This document shows, piece by piece, positions 16,966 to 25,576 of a stretch of DNA of 64,000 bases. The position numbers were made by a program, and so were the translations under genes. Positions within the stretch are counted from its first letter, which is position 1. Every line of letters starts with the position of its first letter. The notes under the pieces are model-generated. The model was not told where the DNA came from. It did no database searches and was given only the letters and a program-made list of their open reading frames with translations. Source of the stretch: Thermus albus (lineage in GTDB: Bacteria > Deinococcota > Deinococci > Deinococcales > Thermaceae); contig NZ_JAKTNR010000011.1 of assembly GCF_022760855.1 (NCBI RefSeq), forward strand, positions 1 to 64,000, written 5' to 3'.

Positions 16966-18168
16966 ATGGAAAAGGCCCTCCTGGCAGCCGAAGCGGTGGA
17001 GGAAAGGGAGGTGGTGGAGCTCCTCCGCAACCTGGTGCGGATTCCCAGCCACTACCCGGGGCCGGGGGAGGCAAAGGTAGTGGATTTCTTGGATAGCTTT
17101 TTGAAAGAAAGGGGTTTCCACCCCTTCCGGCAAGAGGTAGCCCCGGGCCGGCCCAACCTGGTAGCGGACCTGGGGGAAGGGGAAGGAGGGCTGATCCTGG
17201 AGGGCCATACGGATGTGGTGACCCCCGGGGAGGAAGGAGCTTGGCGCTACCCTCCCTACGCCGGGATGGTGGAGGGAGGACGGCTTTACGGCCGAGGGGC
17301 CTGCGACATGAAAGGGGGCTTAGCCGCCTTGGTGGGGGCCCTATTGGCGGTGAAGCGGGCCTTAGGCCATCTAAAACGCCCCCTGCGCCTAGCCGCCCTG
17401 GCCGACGAGGAGGGGATGATGCTGGGGGTAAAGGCCTTTATAAGGGAAGGCCTCGCCCGTGGCTTCCGGGGGGCCTTGGTGGCCGAGCCTGAGGAGATGG
17501 AGATCTGCCTTTTTCAGAAGGGCGCCTTGCGCCTGAGGTCCCTCTTCCCTGGTAAGATGGCCCACGGGGCCATGCCCTACGCGGGGGAGAACCCTATTCC
17601 CAAGGCTGCCCGATTCATCTTGGAGCTAGAAGCCTTACAAATAGAACTTCAGGAAACCTTTTCCCATCCTTTCCTCGGTCCTCCCTACCTCACCCCCACC
17701 CAGGTGCTGGCCAGCGCCGGGGAAGGCCAGTTGAACGTGATCCCTGCCCAGGCCGAGGTGGCCTTGGACGTGCGCACCGTACCCGGGTTGGACCACGGGG
17801 AGCTGGTGGCGAGACTCCAGGCCCTGGCCGGGACCCAGGCCGGGGTATTGGAAGTATTGGAGGACCGCCCTCCCGTGGAAACCCCAAGGGAAGATCCCCT
17901 GGTGCAGGCAGCGGAGGAGGCCTTGAGGCTTCTTGGCCTCCCCGTGCGCCATGGCGGGGTACCGGGAGCCACGGACGGAACCTTCCTTAGGGCTTGGGCC
18001 GGCCTTCCGGTGGTGGTCATGGGCCCCGGAAGCAAGACCCTACCGCACCAGGTGGACGAGTGGGTGGACCTGGAGGAAGTGGTCCAAGCCGCCCGCGTCT
18101 ACGCCGCCCTGGCAGTGCTTTATCTGGAATGGCCTCCATCAGGACCACACTCCGTGGCCGTAGGATAA
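16966..18168 (+). CDS. M20-family metallopeptidase (ArgE/DapE-like deacylase)
   Basis: 400 residues. Zinc-site motifs of the M20 family are visible: GHTDVVTPG (His and Asp, about 83-86), GRGACDMKGG (bridging Asp near 112), ALADEEGMM (Glu pair near 146), a lid domain with HGAMPYAGENPI, and a C-terminal LPHQVDEWV histidine. Members hydrolyse N-acyl amino acids or small peptides. Its location directly before a peptide-type ABC transporter suggests it acts on the imported compound. The start at ATG 16966 follows TATAAT by 13 bases. Confidence 0.88.
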   Translation: MEKALLAAEAVEEREVVELLRNLVRIPSHYPGPGEAKVVDFLDSFLKERGFHPFRQEVAPGRPNLVADLGEGEGGLILEGHTDVVTPGEEGAWRYPPYAGMVEGGRLYGRGACDMKGGLAALVGALLAVKRALGHLKRPLRLAALADEEGMMLGVKAFIREGLARGFRGALVAEPEEMEICLFQKGALRLRSLFPGKMAHGAMPYAGENPIPKAARFILELEALQIELQETFSHPFLGPPYLTPTQVLASAGEGQLNVIPAQAEVALDVRTVPGLDHGELVARLQALAGTQAGVLEVLEDRPPVETPREDPLVQAAEEALRLLGLPVRHGGVPGATDGTFLRAWAGLPVVVMGPGSKTLPHQVDEWVDLEEVVQAARVYAALAVLYLEWPPSGPHSVAVG

Positions 18169-18184
18169 GAAAGGAGGAGGGAAC

Positions 18185-19669
18185 GTGAAAAAGCGGTTGG
18201 GAGTGATGCTATTGATCGGTCTAGGTCTGGGCTTGGCCCAGCCAAGGGGCGGGGAGCTTCGGGTGGCCATTCTGGCCGAGCCTCCCGTCTTGGACCCCAC
18301 GGCCTCCACCAGCCAGGAAATTCCCCGTATGCTTTACGATAACGTCCTCCAAGGCTTGGTGAAGTTCAACGAGAAGGGGGAGATCGTCCCCGCCCTGGCG
18401 GAGCGCTGGCAGGGAAGCCCCTCCAGCCTCACCTGGACCTTCCACCTGCGCCGGGGGGTGCGCTTCCATAACGGTGCCCCCTTCACCGCCGAAGACGTGG
18501 TCTTCAAGTTCAACCGCGCCCGGGACCCCAGGTCCGGCCACACCCACCCCGAGTACTACCAGGACATCCAAACCGTGGAAGCCAGGGACCCCTACACCGT
18601 GGTCTTCCGCCTGCGCCAGCCCAACCAGGACTTCCTCTTCAACCTGGCCCGGCCGGACTCGGTGATCGGCCCCAAGGGCCGGGTGGAGGAACAGAGGACC
18701 CAGCCCATCGGCACCGGGCCCTTCCGGTTCGTGGCCTGGGAACGGGGAGTAGGGGTGCGGCTGGAACGTTTTGAGGGCTACTATGAACCTGGCCTCCCCT
18801 ACCTGGACCGGGTCTTTTTCCGCTTCCTGCCCGATCCAAACGCCCAGCTCGCCGCCTTGCGGGCCGGGGACATCCAGGTAATCGGCCTGGGGGTGAGCCC
18901 GGAAGCCGCCTTGGTGCTCCAGCGAGACCCCAACTTCAAGGTGGTCACGGGATTTACCACCACGGAGATCACCGTGGGGATGAACAATGGCCGCCCACCC
19001 TTCAACGACCTCCGGGTGCGGCGGGCCATCCAGCACGCCGTGGACAAGAAGGCCTTGGTGGAGGGGGTGATGCTGGGCTATGGCACCCCCATTGGCAGCC
19101 ACCGCTCTCCCGGGGAAAGTTGCTACGAGGACCTCTCCGGCTATTACCCCTACGACCCGGCAAAGGCCCGGGCCCTGTTGCAAGAGGCAGGTTATGGACC
19201 CAACAACCCCTTGCGCTTCACCTTCACCCTGGCCGCCCCCTACCCCTACGAGAGGCGGCTTGGCGAGGCCATCGCCGGCCAGCTCTCCCAGATCGGGATC
19301 CAGGCCCGGCTGGAGGTGGTGGAGTGGGCCACCTGGCTTTCTCGGGTCTTCCGGGGGGCCGACTACCAGATGACCATCATCGGCCACTCCGAGCCCCACG
19401 ATATTGGCATCTACGCCAACCCGAACTACTATTTCCGCTATGATTCGCCCCGCTTCCGTGAGCTCTACACCCGGTACCTGCGCACCCCCGATCCCAAACG
19501 GGCCTGCGAGATCATGAAGGAGATGCAACGTCTCCTGGCCCAGGATGCGGTGAACCTTTGGGTGATGAACGCCCCCTACATCGCCGCCATGCGCAAGGAG
19601 GTCGTGGGCTGGTGGCAGAACCAGCCCACCCCGAGCCTCAACGTGACCCGGGTTTACCTGAGCCGCTAG
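18185..19669 (+). CDS. ABC transporter substrate-binding protein, peptide/opine type (SBP_bac_5)
   Basis: 494 residues beginning with a signal peptide (MKKRLGVMLLIGLGLGLAQP). The mature part has the family-5 pattern: LDPTASTSQEIPRMLYDNVLQGLV, WTFHLRRGVRFHNGAPFTAEDVVF, GTGPFRFVAWERG and DLRVRRAIQHAVDKKALV. It would capture a peptide, opine or related solute outside the membrane. The start is GTG 18185 with GGAGGAGGG just before. It is followed at once by two permease genes, but no DppD/DppF ATPase genes are present in the window. Confidence 0.92.
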   Translation: MKKRLGVMLLIGLGLGLAQPRGGELRVAILAEPPVLDPTASTSQEIPRMLYDNVLQGLVKFNEKGEIVPALAERWQGSPSSLTWTFHLRRGVRFHNGAPFTAEDVVFKFNRARDPRSGHTHPEYYQDIQTVEARDPYTVVFRLRQPNQDFLFNLARPDSVIGPKGRVEEQRTQPIGTGPFRFVAWERGVGVRLERFEGYYEPGLPYLDRVFFRFLPDPNAQLAALRAGDIQVIGLGVSPEAALVLQRDPNFKVVTGFTTTEITVGMNNGRPPFNDLRVRRAIQHAVDKKALVEGVMLGYGTPIGSHRSPGESCYEDLSGYYPYDPAKARALLQEAGYGPNNPLRFTFTLAAPYPYERRLGEAIAGQLSQIGIQARLEVVEWATWLSRVFRGADYQMTIIGHSEPHDIGIYANPNYYFRYDSPRFRELYTRYLRTPDPKRACEIMKEMQRLLAQDAVNLWVMNAPYIAAMRKEVVGWWQNQPTPSLNVTRVYLSR

Positions 19670-20605
19670 ATGCGAAGCTTTCTCCTGAGGCGGGTCCTCC
19701 TAGCCCTGGCCACCTTGTGGCTGGCCTCCAGCCTGGTCTTCCTCTTTCTCCTCTTCCTCCCGGGGGACCCGGTACAGGCCATCCTGGGCCTGGAGGCGTC
19801 TCCAGCCGCTCGCCAGGCCCTGGAGCGGGCCCTCGGCTTGGACAAACCTCCCTGGGAACGCTATGCGGACTGGCTCACCCGCACCCTCCGCCTAGACCTT
19901 GGGGAGTCCATCCGCTACGGAAAGCCCGTGGGTGAGCTTCTGGAAGAAAGGCTTTCCCTCACCCTGGGCCTCGTCCTCCTGGGGCTTGGTGGCGCCCTTT
20001 TCCTCGCCCTACCCTTGGCCCTGTTGGCCCTTAGGTTTCCCTTTTGGGACCTGGCCCTAACCGGCCTCATGGCCCTCTTGCAATCCGTACCCACCTTCTT
20101 CCTGGGGGTGGTCCTCCTCTACGCCCTGGCGGTGCACCTGCCCCTCTTCCCCGCCAGCGGCTTCCCAGGGTTTTCCAGTCCATGGGAAGCCCTGCGCCAC
20201 CTTTTCCTCCCCGCCCTCACCTTGGCCCTTTCCCGGGCGGCCATCCTCTTTCGCATGGCCCGGGGGAGCCTTCTGGAGGTGATGGGCCAGGACTACATCC
20301 GCACCGCCCGGGCCAAGGGGATTTCAGAAGGATGGGTGCTCCTCAAGCACGCCCTGAGACCCGCAAGCCTTCCCCTGATCACCGTGCTGGGCCTGGAGGG
20401 AGGGTTTTTGCTCACGGGAGCGGTGGTGGTGGAGGTGGTCTTCGCCTTGCCGGGGATGGGGAGCCTGGCCCTGACCGCCCTCGAGGCCCGCGACTACCCC
20501 CTTCTCCAGGGCCTGGTTTTGGTCATGGCGGCCCTCATCGTCCTCTTCAACCTCCTGGTGGACCTCCTCTACGGCCTCTTGGACCCACGGGTGGCGTATG
20601 CGTAG
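19670..20605 (+). CDS. ABC transporter permease, DppB/OppB type
   Basis: 311 residues with six membrane segments. The N-terminal MRSFLLRRVLLALATLWLAS and LFLPGDPVQAILG segments are typical of DppB, and the ATPase-contacting loop reads YIRTARAKGISEGWVLLKHALRPA. It starts at the base after the substrate-binding protein stop and overlaps the next permease gene by eight bases. It forms the membrane channel with the 20598 gene product. Confidence 0.93.
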   Translation: MRSFLLRRVLLALATLWLASSLVFLFLLFLPGDPVQAILGLEASPAARQALERALGLDKPPWERYADWLTRTLRLDLGESIRYGKPVGELLEERLSLTLGLVLLGLGGALFLALPLALLALRFPFWDLALTGLMALLQSVPTFFLGVVLLYALAVHLPLFPASGFPGFSSPWEALRHLFLPALTLALSRAAILFRMARGSLLEVMGQDYIRTARAKGISEGWVLLKHALRPASLPLITVLGLEGGFLLTGAVVVEVVFALPGMGSLALTALEARDYPLLQGLVLVMAALIVLFNLLVDLLYGLLDPRVAYA

Positions 20606-21395
20606 CCCAAGCCTCTTTATAGGCAGCCTCCTGGTGGGCCTCTTCCTCCTCATGGCCCTGGCCTCCTACCTCTACCCCGTGGACCCCAACGCCCCCGACT
20701 TCCTCCACCGCCTTGCTCCCCCCTCCCCCAGCCATCCCCTGGGCACCGACCCCCTGGGCCGGGACCTTCTGGCCCGGCTTCTTCACGGAGCCAGGAGTGC
20801 CCTTCTGGTGGGGAGCATCGCCGTGTCCGTGGGCTTCGCTCTAGGGGTGGTCTCGGGCCTTCTTGCGGGGTACCTAGGCCGTTACTGGGACGGCATCTTA
20901 AGCCTTCTCATGGAGGCCCTCTACGCCCTCCCCGGCTTGCTCCTCGCCCTCCTCTTCGCCGCCCTCATGGGGCCTGGCACGGTTAGCAGCATGCTGGCGG
21001 TGGGGCTTTCCATGGTGCCTGCCTTCTTCCGGGTGGCCCGGGCGGGAGCCATGAGCTTAAAAACCACCCCCTTCGTAGAGGCCGCCTTGGCCTTGGGAGC
21101 CGGCCCAGGGCGGGTGGTCTTCCGCCATCTCCTTCCCAACCTCCTAGGACCCCTCCTGGTCCAGGCCAGCCTGGCCTTCGCCGCTGCCTTGTTGGCCGAG
21201 GCCGCCCTTTCCTACCTGGGCCTAGGCGTCCAACCCCCTAACCCTAGCCTGGGCCGCATGCTAAGGGAGGCCCAGAGCTTCCTCCCCCTTTCCCCATACC
21301 CCGCCCTGGTCCCAGGAGTGGCCCTATCCTTGGCCGTCTTGGGCTTTAACCTCCTCGGGGATGGGCTTCGTGACCGCCTTGACCCCCGGCGCTAG
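20598..21395 (+). CDS. ABC transporter permease, DppC/OppC type
   Basis: 265 residues, six membrane segments. DppC signatures: HPLGTDPLGRDLLARLLHGARSALLVG near residues 48-74, and the EAA loop FVEAALALGAGPGRVVFRHLLPNLL. It overlaps the DppB gene. After its stop there are 54 bases before the next small frame, and the transporter type changes, so the peptide-type set ends here without ATPases; these may be supplied from elsewhere in the genome. Confidence 0.93.
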   Translation: MRSPSLFIGSLLVGLFLLMALASYLYPVDPNAPDFLHRLAPPSPSHPLGTDPLGRDLLARLLHGARSALLVGSIAVSVGFALGVVSGLLAGYLGRYWDGILSLLMEALYALPGLLLALLFAALMGPGTVSSMLAVGLSMVPAFFRVARAGAMSLKTTPFVEAALALGAGPGRVVFRHLLPNLLGPLLVQASLAFAAALLAEAALSYLGLGVQPPNPSLGRMLREAQSFLPLSPYPALVPGVALSLAVLGFNLLGDGLRDRLDPRR

Positions 21396-21449
21396 ACACT
21401 TGCATACCTTTGCGGGAATGTGGTAGTTTTTGCCCGAAGGGAGGCCAGC

Positions 21450-21560
21450 ATGTGCGCTCCTCTGGTAATGGAAGCGGTGGAGGTGGCAGCCATGTTCAAC
21501 TTCACCAACCGGCTCTTGAACGCTCTGGGCGTAAAGCCCAACCCCGAATACTACGCATGA
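21450..21560 (+). pseudogene. 36-residue frame resembling the C-terminal end of an AhpD/carboxymuconolactone-decarboxylase-type protein
   Basis: A short frame starts with ATG at 21450, five bases after GGGAGG, and ends in TGA at 21558-21560, overlapping the ATG (21557) of the ABC ATPase gene (ATGA). The residues include [20 protein letters not shown] and end [11 protein letters not shown]. This matches my recollection of the last helix of AhpD-like peroxidase-related proteins, whose catalytic CxxC part is missing here. It is either a truncated relic whose ribosome site now drives the ABC genes, or a small leader gene. The family call is inference. Confidence 0.5.
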
Positions 21561-22330
21561 GGCTTCTGGAGCTCCGCCAGGTCTCCGTTAGCTTTGGTCC
21601 CTATGTAGCCGTGGAAGGGGTGAGCCTGGGCCTTGCCCCTGGGGAGTTCGTGAGCTTAGTGGGCCCCACGGGCTGTGGCAAAAGCACCCTCCTCAACGTG
21701 GCAGCAGGACTTCTCGCTCCCAGCGAAGGGGAGGTGCTCCTGAACGGGAAACCCCTTCGGGGGCTTAACCCCGTTGCTGGTTACCTCTTCCAACAGGACG
21801 CCATCCTCCCCTGGAAGACGGCCCTAGACAATGTCGCCCTGTCCCTGGTCTTCCGGGGGGTGCCGTGGCGGGAAGCCCGGGAACGGGCCCAAGCCTGGCT
21901 GGAGAAAGTGGGCCTGGGCCGCTTTCCCCGCCACTACCCCCACCAGCTTTCCGGGGGGATGCGCAAGCGGGTGGGATTGGCCCAGGTGCTTATCGCCAAT
22001 CCCAGACTCCTCCTCATGGACGAGCCCTTTTCCGCTTTGGACGTGCAGACGCGGCAGCTCATGGAAAACGAGCTCCTGAGGCTCTGGCAGGAGGACCGCA
22101 AGACGGTGCTCTTCGTCACCCACGACCTCGAGGAGGCCATCGCCCTCTCCGACCGGGTGGTGGTGATGTCCGCGGGGCCCCGCTCCCGGGTCATAGGGGA
22201 GTTTCCCATCCCCCTGCCCCGGCCCCGGGACGTGGCGGAAATCCGGCTCACACCCGAGTTTTTGCGGGTACACCGGGAGATCTGGGAGCTTTTGAGGGGG
22301 GAGGTGATGCGGGCCCATGCGGGGGCTTAG
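21557..22330 (+). CDS. ABC transporter ATP-binding protein, NitT/TauT (SsuB) type
   Basis: 257 residues. Walker [10 protein letters not shown] near residue 37, Q-loop FQQDAILPW, signature [13 protein letters not shown], Walker [13 protein letters not shown], and the switch [12 protein letters not shown] are all present. The Q-loop and signature style are those of nitrate/sulfonate/taurine and pyrimidine-precursor importers. The start at ATG 21557 overlaps the 36-residue frame; a longer open frame from 21410 has no support. It overlaps the permease gene by 14 bases. It energises the 22317 permease. Confidence 0.93.
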   Translation: MRLLELRQVSVSFGPYVAVEGVSLGLAPGEFVSLVGPTGCGKSTLLNVAAGLLAPSEGEVLLNGKPLRGLNPVAGYLFQQDAILPWKTALDNVALSLVFRGVPWREARERAQAWLEKVGLGRFPRHYPHQLSGGMRKRVGLAQVLIANPRLLLMDEPFSALDVQTRQLMENELLRLWQEDRKTVLFVTHDLEEAIALSDRVVVMSAGPRSRVIGEFPIPLPRPRDVAEIRLTPEFLRVHREIWELLRGEVMRAHAGA

Positions 22331-23090
22331 GCTACAGCTTTGGCAGTCAGGCTTGCTCCTTATCTTCCTGGTTTGGTGGGAGTGGGCCTCGAGGACCGAC
22401 CGCCTGGACCCCTTCTTCTTCTCAAAACCCTCGGATATTGCTGGAAGGATCTGGCGCTGGCTCAGCACAGGGGAGATCTACCCCCACCTCTACATCACCA
22501 CCCTGGAAATGGTCTTGGCCTTTTTCTTCGGAACCCTCCTTGGGGTGGTCCTAGGGCTTTGGCTGGCCCTGGCCCCCAGCGTGGCCGCGGTCCTGGACCC
22601 TTACATCAAGGCCTTGAACGCCATTCCCCGGGTGGTCCTGGCCCCCATCTTCACCCTCTGGTTCGGCCTAGGGGTGCTCTCCAAGGTGGCCTTGGGCATC
22701 ACCCTGGTCTTCTTCGTGGCCTTCTTCAACACCTACCAGGGGGTCAAGGAGGTGAGCCCCGTAATCCTACAGAATGCTCGGCTTCTCGGGGCCCGGTCTG
22801 GTCATCTTCTTGCCCACGTATACCTCCCGGCCGCAGCCAGCTGGATCTTCTCCAGCCTGAGAACCTCTATTGGCTTCGCGGTGATCGGGGCCGTGGTGGG
22901 GGAGTACCTGGGGAGCGCCGCCGGCTTAGGCTACGTCATCGCCCAGGCGGAAGGGGTCTTCGACACCACGGGGGTGTTCGCTGGCATGGTGGTGCTGATG
23001 GTTTTCGTGCTGGTCTTGGATGCCCTGGTGGGCCAGGTGGAAAAACGGCTGGTCCGCTGGCACCCCAAGGCGGAAGGAGGACAAGGATAA
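22317..23090 (+). CDS. ABC transporter permease, NitT/TauT (SsuC) type
   Basis: 257 residues, six membrane segments. Family features are LNAIPRVVLAPIFTLWFGLGVLSK in the middle and the coupling loop LLGARSGHLLAHVYLPAAASWIFSSLRTSIGFA. Translation starts within the end of the ATPase gene. It is followed 13 bases later by the substrate-binding protein gene. One complete importer (ATPase, permease, binding protein) is encoded at 21557-24114. Confidence 0.93.
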   Translation: MRGLRLQLWQSGLLLIFLVWWEWASRTDRLDPFFFSKPSDIAGRIWRWLSTGEIYPHLYITTLEMVLAFFFGTLLGVVLGLWLALAPSVAAVLDPYIKALNAIPRVVLAPIFTLWFGLGVLSKVALGITLVFFVAFFNTYQGVKEVSPVILQNARLLGARSGHLLAHVYLPAAASWIFSSLRTSIGFAVIGAVVGEYLGSAAGLGYVIAQAEGVFDTTGVFAGMVVLMVFVLVLDALVGQVEKRLVRWHPKAEGGQG

Positions 23091-23103
23091 GGAGGGGGGA
23101 TTT

Positions 23104-24114
23104 ATGCGAAAGGCGTTGGTGACGGCGTTGGTAAGCCTGTTGACCTTGGCTTCACCCTTGGCTGGGGCCCAGACGGGCCCCAAGCGGGTGATCCTGGGGG
23201 TGGGGGGAAAGACGGCGGTGGTTTACCTACCCCTCACCGTGGTGGAACGCCTGGGCTTCTTCAAGGAGGAGGGCCTGGACGTGGTGATCCAGGACCTGCA
23301 GGCGGGCTCGAGGGCCCTCCAGGCCCTGGTGGGAGGGAGCGTGGAGGTGGTGATGGGCTTCTACGACCACACCATCCAGATGCAGGCCCAGGGGCGGGAT
23401 ATCGTGGCCTTCGTTCAGGTGGGGCGGTACCCGGCCATCGTCCTCGGGGTGCGTACGGACCTGGCAGACCAGGTGCGGAGCATCGCCGACCTCAAGGGCC
23501 GGAAGGTGGGGGTCACGGCCCCGGGTAGCTCCACGCACTTTTTCCTCAACTACCTCCTGGTAAAAAACGGGCTTAGGCCCACGGATATATCGGCGATCGG
23601 GGTTTCCGTGGGCGCCCAGGCGGTGGCAGCGGTGCAAAACCGCCAGGTGGATGCCATCTCCAACGTGGAGCCCGCGATAACCCTCTTAGAGGAACGGGGC
23701 CTCATCAAGGTGCTGGCGGATACCCGTAGCACCAAGGGTACGCGGGAGGTACTGGGAGGAGAATACCCTGCCGCCGTCCTCTACACCACCCGGGCATGGT
23801 TGGAGCGCAACCCCGACACCGCCCAGCGCCTGGTAAACGCCATGGTGCGGGGCCTGAGGTGGATGCAGGGCAAGACCCCTGAGGAAATCGCCGCCGTACT
23901 GCCGGAGGAGTATTTCCTGGGCGACCGGGCCCTGTACCTCAAGGTCCTCAAAAACTCCTTGGAAGCCTTCTCGCCCACGGGGCGGTTCAGCGATACTGCT
24001 CCCCTACGGCCTCTTACCGTACTTTCCGCTTTTGACCCCAACGTGGCCCGGGCCAAGATCGACCTCAAGCGCACCTACACCAACGAGTTCGTGGACCGGG
24101 TGCCCAAGCGCTAG
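23104..24114 (+). CDS. ABC transporter substrate-binding protein, NitT/TauT (SsuA/ThiY-like) type
   Basis: 336 residues with a signal peptide (MRKALVTALVSLLTLASPLAGAQ). The mature protein has YLPLTVVERLGFFKEEGLDV, ADLKGRKVGVTAPGSSTHFF and NVEPAITLLEERG, as in binding proteins for alkanesulfonates, aromatic acids or pyrimidine precursors. The ligand is not readable. The start at ATG 23104 has AAGGAGGGGG upstream; the longer frame from 23020 lies inside the permease gene. Confidence 0.92.
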   Translation: MRKALVTALVSLLTLASPLAGAQTGPKRVILGVGGKTAVVYLPLTVVERLGFFKEEGLDVVIQDLQAGSRALQALVGGSVEVVMGFYDHTIQMQAQGRDIVAFVQVGRYPAIVLGVRTDLADQVRSIADLKGRKVGVTAPGSSTHFFLNYLLVKNGLRPTDISAIGVSVGAQAVAAVQNRQVDAISNVEPAITLLEERGLIKVLADTRSTKGTREVLGGEYPAAVLYTTRAWLERNPDTAQRLVNAMVRGLRWMQGKTPEEIAAVLPEEYFLGDRALYLKVLKNSLEAFSPTGRFSDTAPLRPLTVLSAFDPNVARAKIDLKRTYTNEFVDRVPKR

Positions 24115-24137
24115 AATGCGATAGGAGGTGTATAGGT

Positions 24138-25094
24138 ATGCGGAGCCTGTTGGTAGGCCTTGTCGTATGGGTAGTAGCGGCCCAAGCCCAGACCTGGAAC
24201 ATGGCCACCCCCTATCCCCCGGCCAACTTCCACACGCAAAACATCCAGCAGTTCGTCAAGGAGGTGGAGGAAGCCACGGGAGGGCGGCTAAAGATCACTG
24301 TCCACCCCGGCGGTTCCCTCTTCCCCCATCCCCAGATCCTGCCGGCGGTGAGGAACGGGCAGGTGCAGATGGGGGAGGTGCTCATGTCCCTTCTGGCCAA
24401 TGAAAACCCCCTCTTCAACCTGGACTCCATCCCCTTCGTGGCCACCAGCTACGAGGAGGCGCGCCGGCTCTACCAGGCCCAGCGTCCGGAGGTGGAGAAG
24501 TGGCTGGCGCAACGGGGCGTGGTCTTTCTTTACGCGGTACCCTGGCCACCCCAGGGGCTCTACACCAAACGGCCTGTAAACTCAGGGGCAGATCTGAAAG
24601 GCATGCGCTTCCGGGCTTACAACCCGGCCACCGCCCGGCTGGCGGAGCTTCTTGGCATGTCCCCGGTCCAGGTGGAGGCCGCCGACATCCCCCAGGCCTT
24701 CGCCACCGGGATCGTGGAAGCCATGATCACCTCCCCGGTAACAGGGGTAGATAGCCAGGCCTGGGACTTCGCCCGCTACTTCTACGACGTGAAGGCCTGG
24801 ATACCCAAGAACATGGTGGTCATCGGCCGGAGGGCCTTTGAAAGCCTTTCCGCCCAAGACCGGGAAGCCCTGTTGCAGGCGGCCAAGCGGGCAGAGGAGC
24901 GGGGCTGGCGGCTGAGCCAGGAACAGGAGGAAAAGGCCCTTCAGACCCTGGCGAGCCGGGGTCTGCAGGTGGTCAAGCCCTCCCCTGCCCTGCTGGCCGA
25001 CCTCAAGAAGGTAGGACAGACCATGATCCTGGAATGGCAAAGGCAGGCCGGGGCCACGGGGGTAAAGGTCTACCGGCAGTACCTGGGGCGATGA
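24138..25094 (+). CDS. TRAP transporter substrate-binding protein DctP
   Basis: 318 residues with an N-terminal signal (MRSLLVGLVVWVVAAQAQ). DctP pattern: NFHTQNIQQFVKEVEEATGGRLKITVHPGGSLFPHPQILPAVRNGQVQMGEV, then KGMRFRAYNP containing the conserved Arg for a carboxylate, and EAMITSPVT. It would bind an organic acid. The start follows AGGAGGTGTATAGGT. It overlaps the DctQ gene by ATGA and is the first gene of a five-gene run. Confidence 0.93.
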   Translation: MRSLLVGLVVWVVAAQAQTWNMATPYPPANFHTQNIQQFVKEVEEATGGRLKITVHPGGSLFPHPQILPAVRNGQVQMGEVLMSLLANENPLFNLDSIPFVATSYEEARRLYQAQRPEVEKWLAQRGVVFLYAVPWPPQGLYTKRPVNSGADLKGMRFRAYNPATARLAELLGMSPVQVEAADIPQAFATGIVEAMITSPVTGVDSQAWDFARYFYDVKAWIPKNMVVIGRRAFESLSAQDREALLQAAKRAEERGWRLSQEQEEKALQTLASRGLQVVKPSPALLADLKKVGQTMILEWQRQAGATGVKVYRQYLGR

Positions 25095-25576
25095 GCCTGT
25101 TGAGGAAGGTCCTCGAGGGCCTCTTCCGCCTATCCGAGCTCCTTGCAGCCCTTATGGGGCTCTTCATCCTCCTGGTGATCCTGGCCCAGGTGGCGGGGCG
25201 GTATGTGGGCTTCGTGGTGCCCTCGGCCTTGGAGATGGCAGGGTTCGCCACGGCTGGGCTCATCTTCCTGGGCCTTGCCCCCACCCTGAGGGCCGGGGGG
25301 CATATCCGGGTGCGGCTTTTGCTGGAGAAGTTGCCGAAGCCGGCAAAGCGGTGGGCGGAGTCCATGGCTCTGGGGCTCGGGTTTCTCGCCACCCTTTACG
25401 CCACCTGGCAAGCCTGGCTTAGGGTGGGGGAAAGCTACCGCTACGGGGACCTGGCCCCGGGACTCCTTCCCCTACCCCTTTGGCTGCCGCAAAGCTTCCT
25501 GGCAGTGGGCCTCACCTTCTTCACCCTAGCCCTCCTGGAGTTGGGTCTGAAAACGTGGAAGGGAGAGGAGGGATGA
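25091..25576 (+). CDS. TRAP transporter small permease DctQ
   Basis: 161 residues with four membrane segments, the size and pattern of DctQ (FILLVILAQVAGRYVGFVVPSALEMAGFATAGLIFLGLAPTLRAGGHIRVRLL). It begins at ATG 25091 overlapping dctP and ends overlapping dctM (ATGA both times). It pairs with the large permease to form the sodium-coupled importer. Confidence 0.92.
   Translation: MSLLRKVLEGLFRLSELLAALMGLFILLVILAQVAGRYVGFVVPSALEMAGFATAGLIFLGLAPTLRAGGHIRVRLLLEKLPKPAKRWAESMALGLGFLATLYATWQAWLRVGESYRYGDLAPGLLPLPLWLPQSFLAVGLTFFTLALLELGLKTWKGEEG

Noticed and set aside
18221-19528. 435-codon minus-strand frame opposite the peptide-binding protein
   Set aside because: His/Gly/Pro-rich antisense translation without any family pattern.
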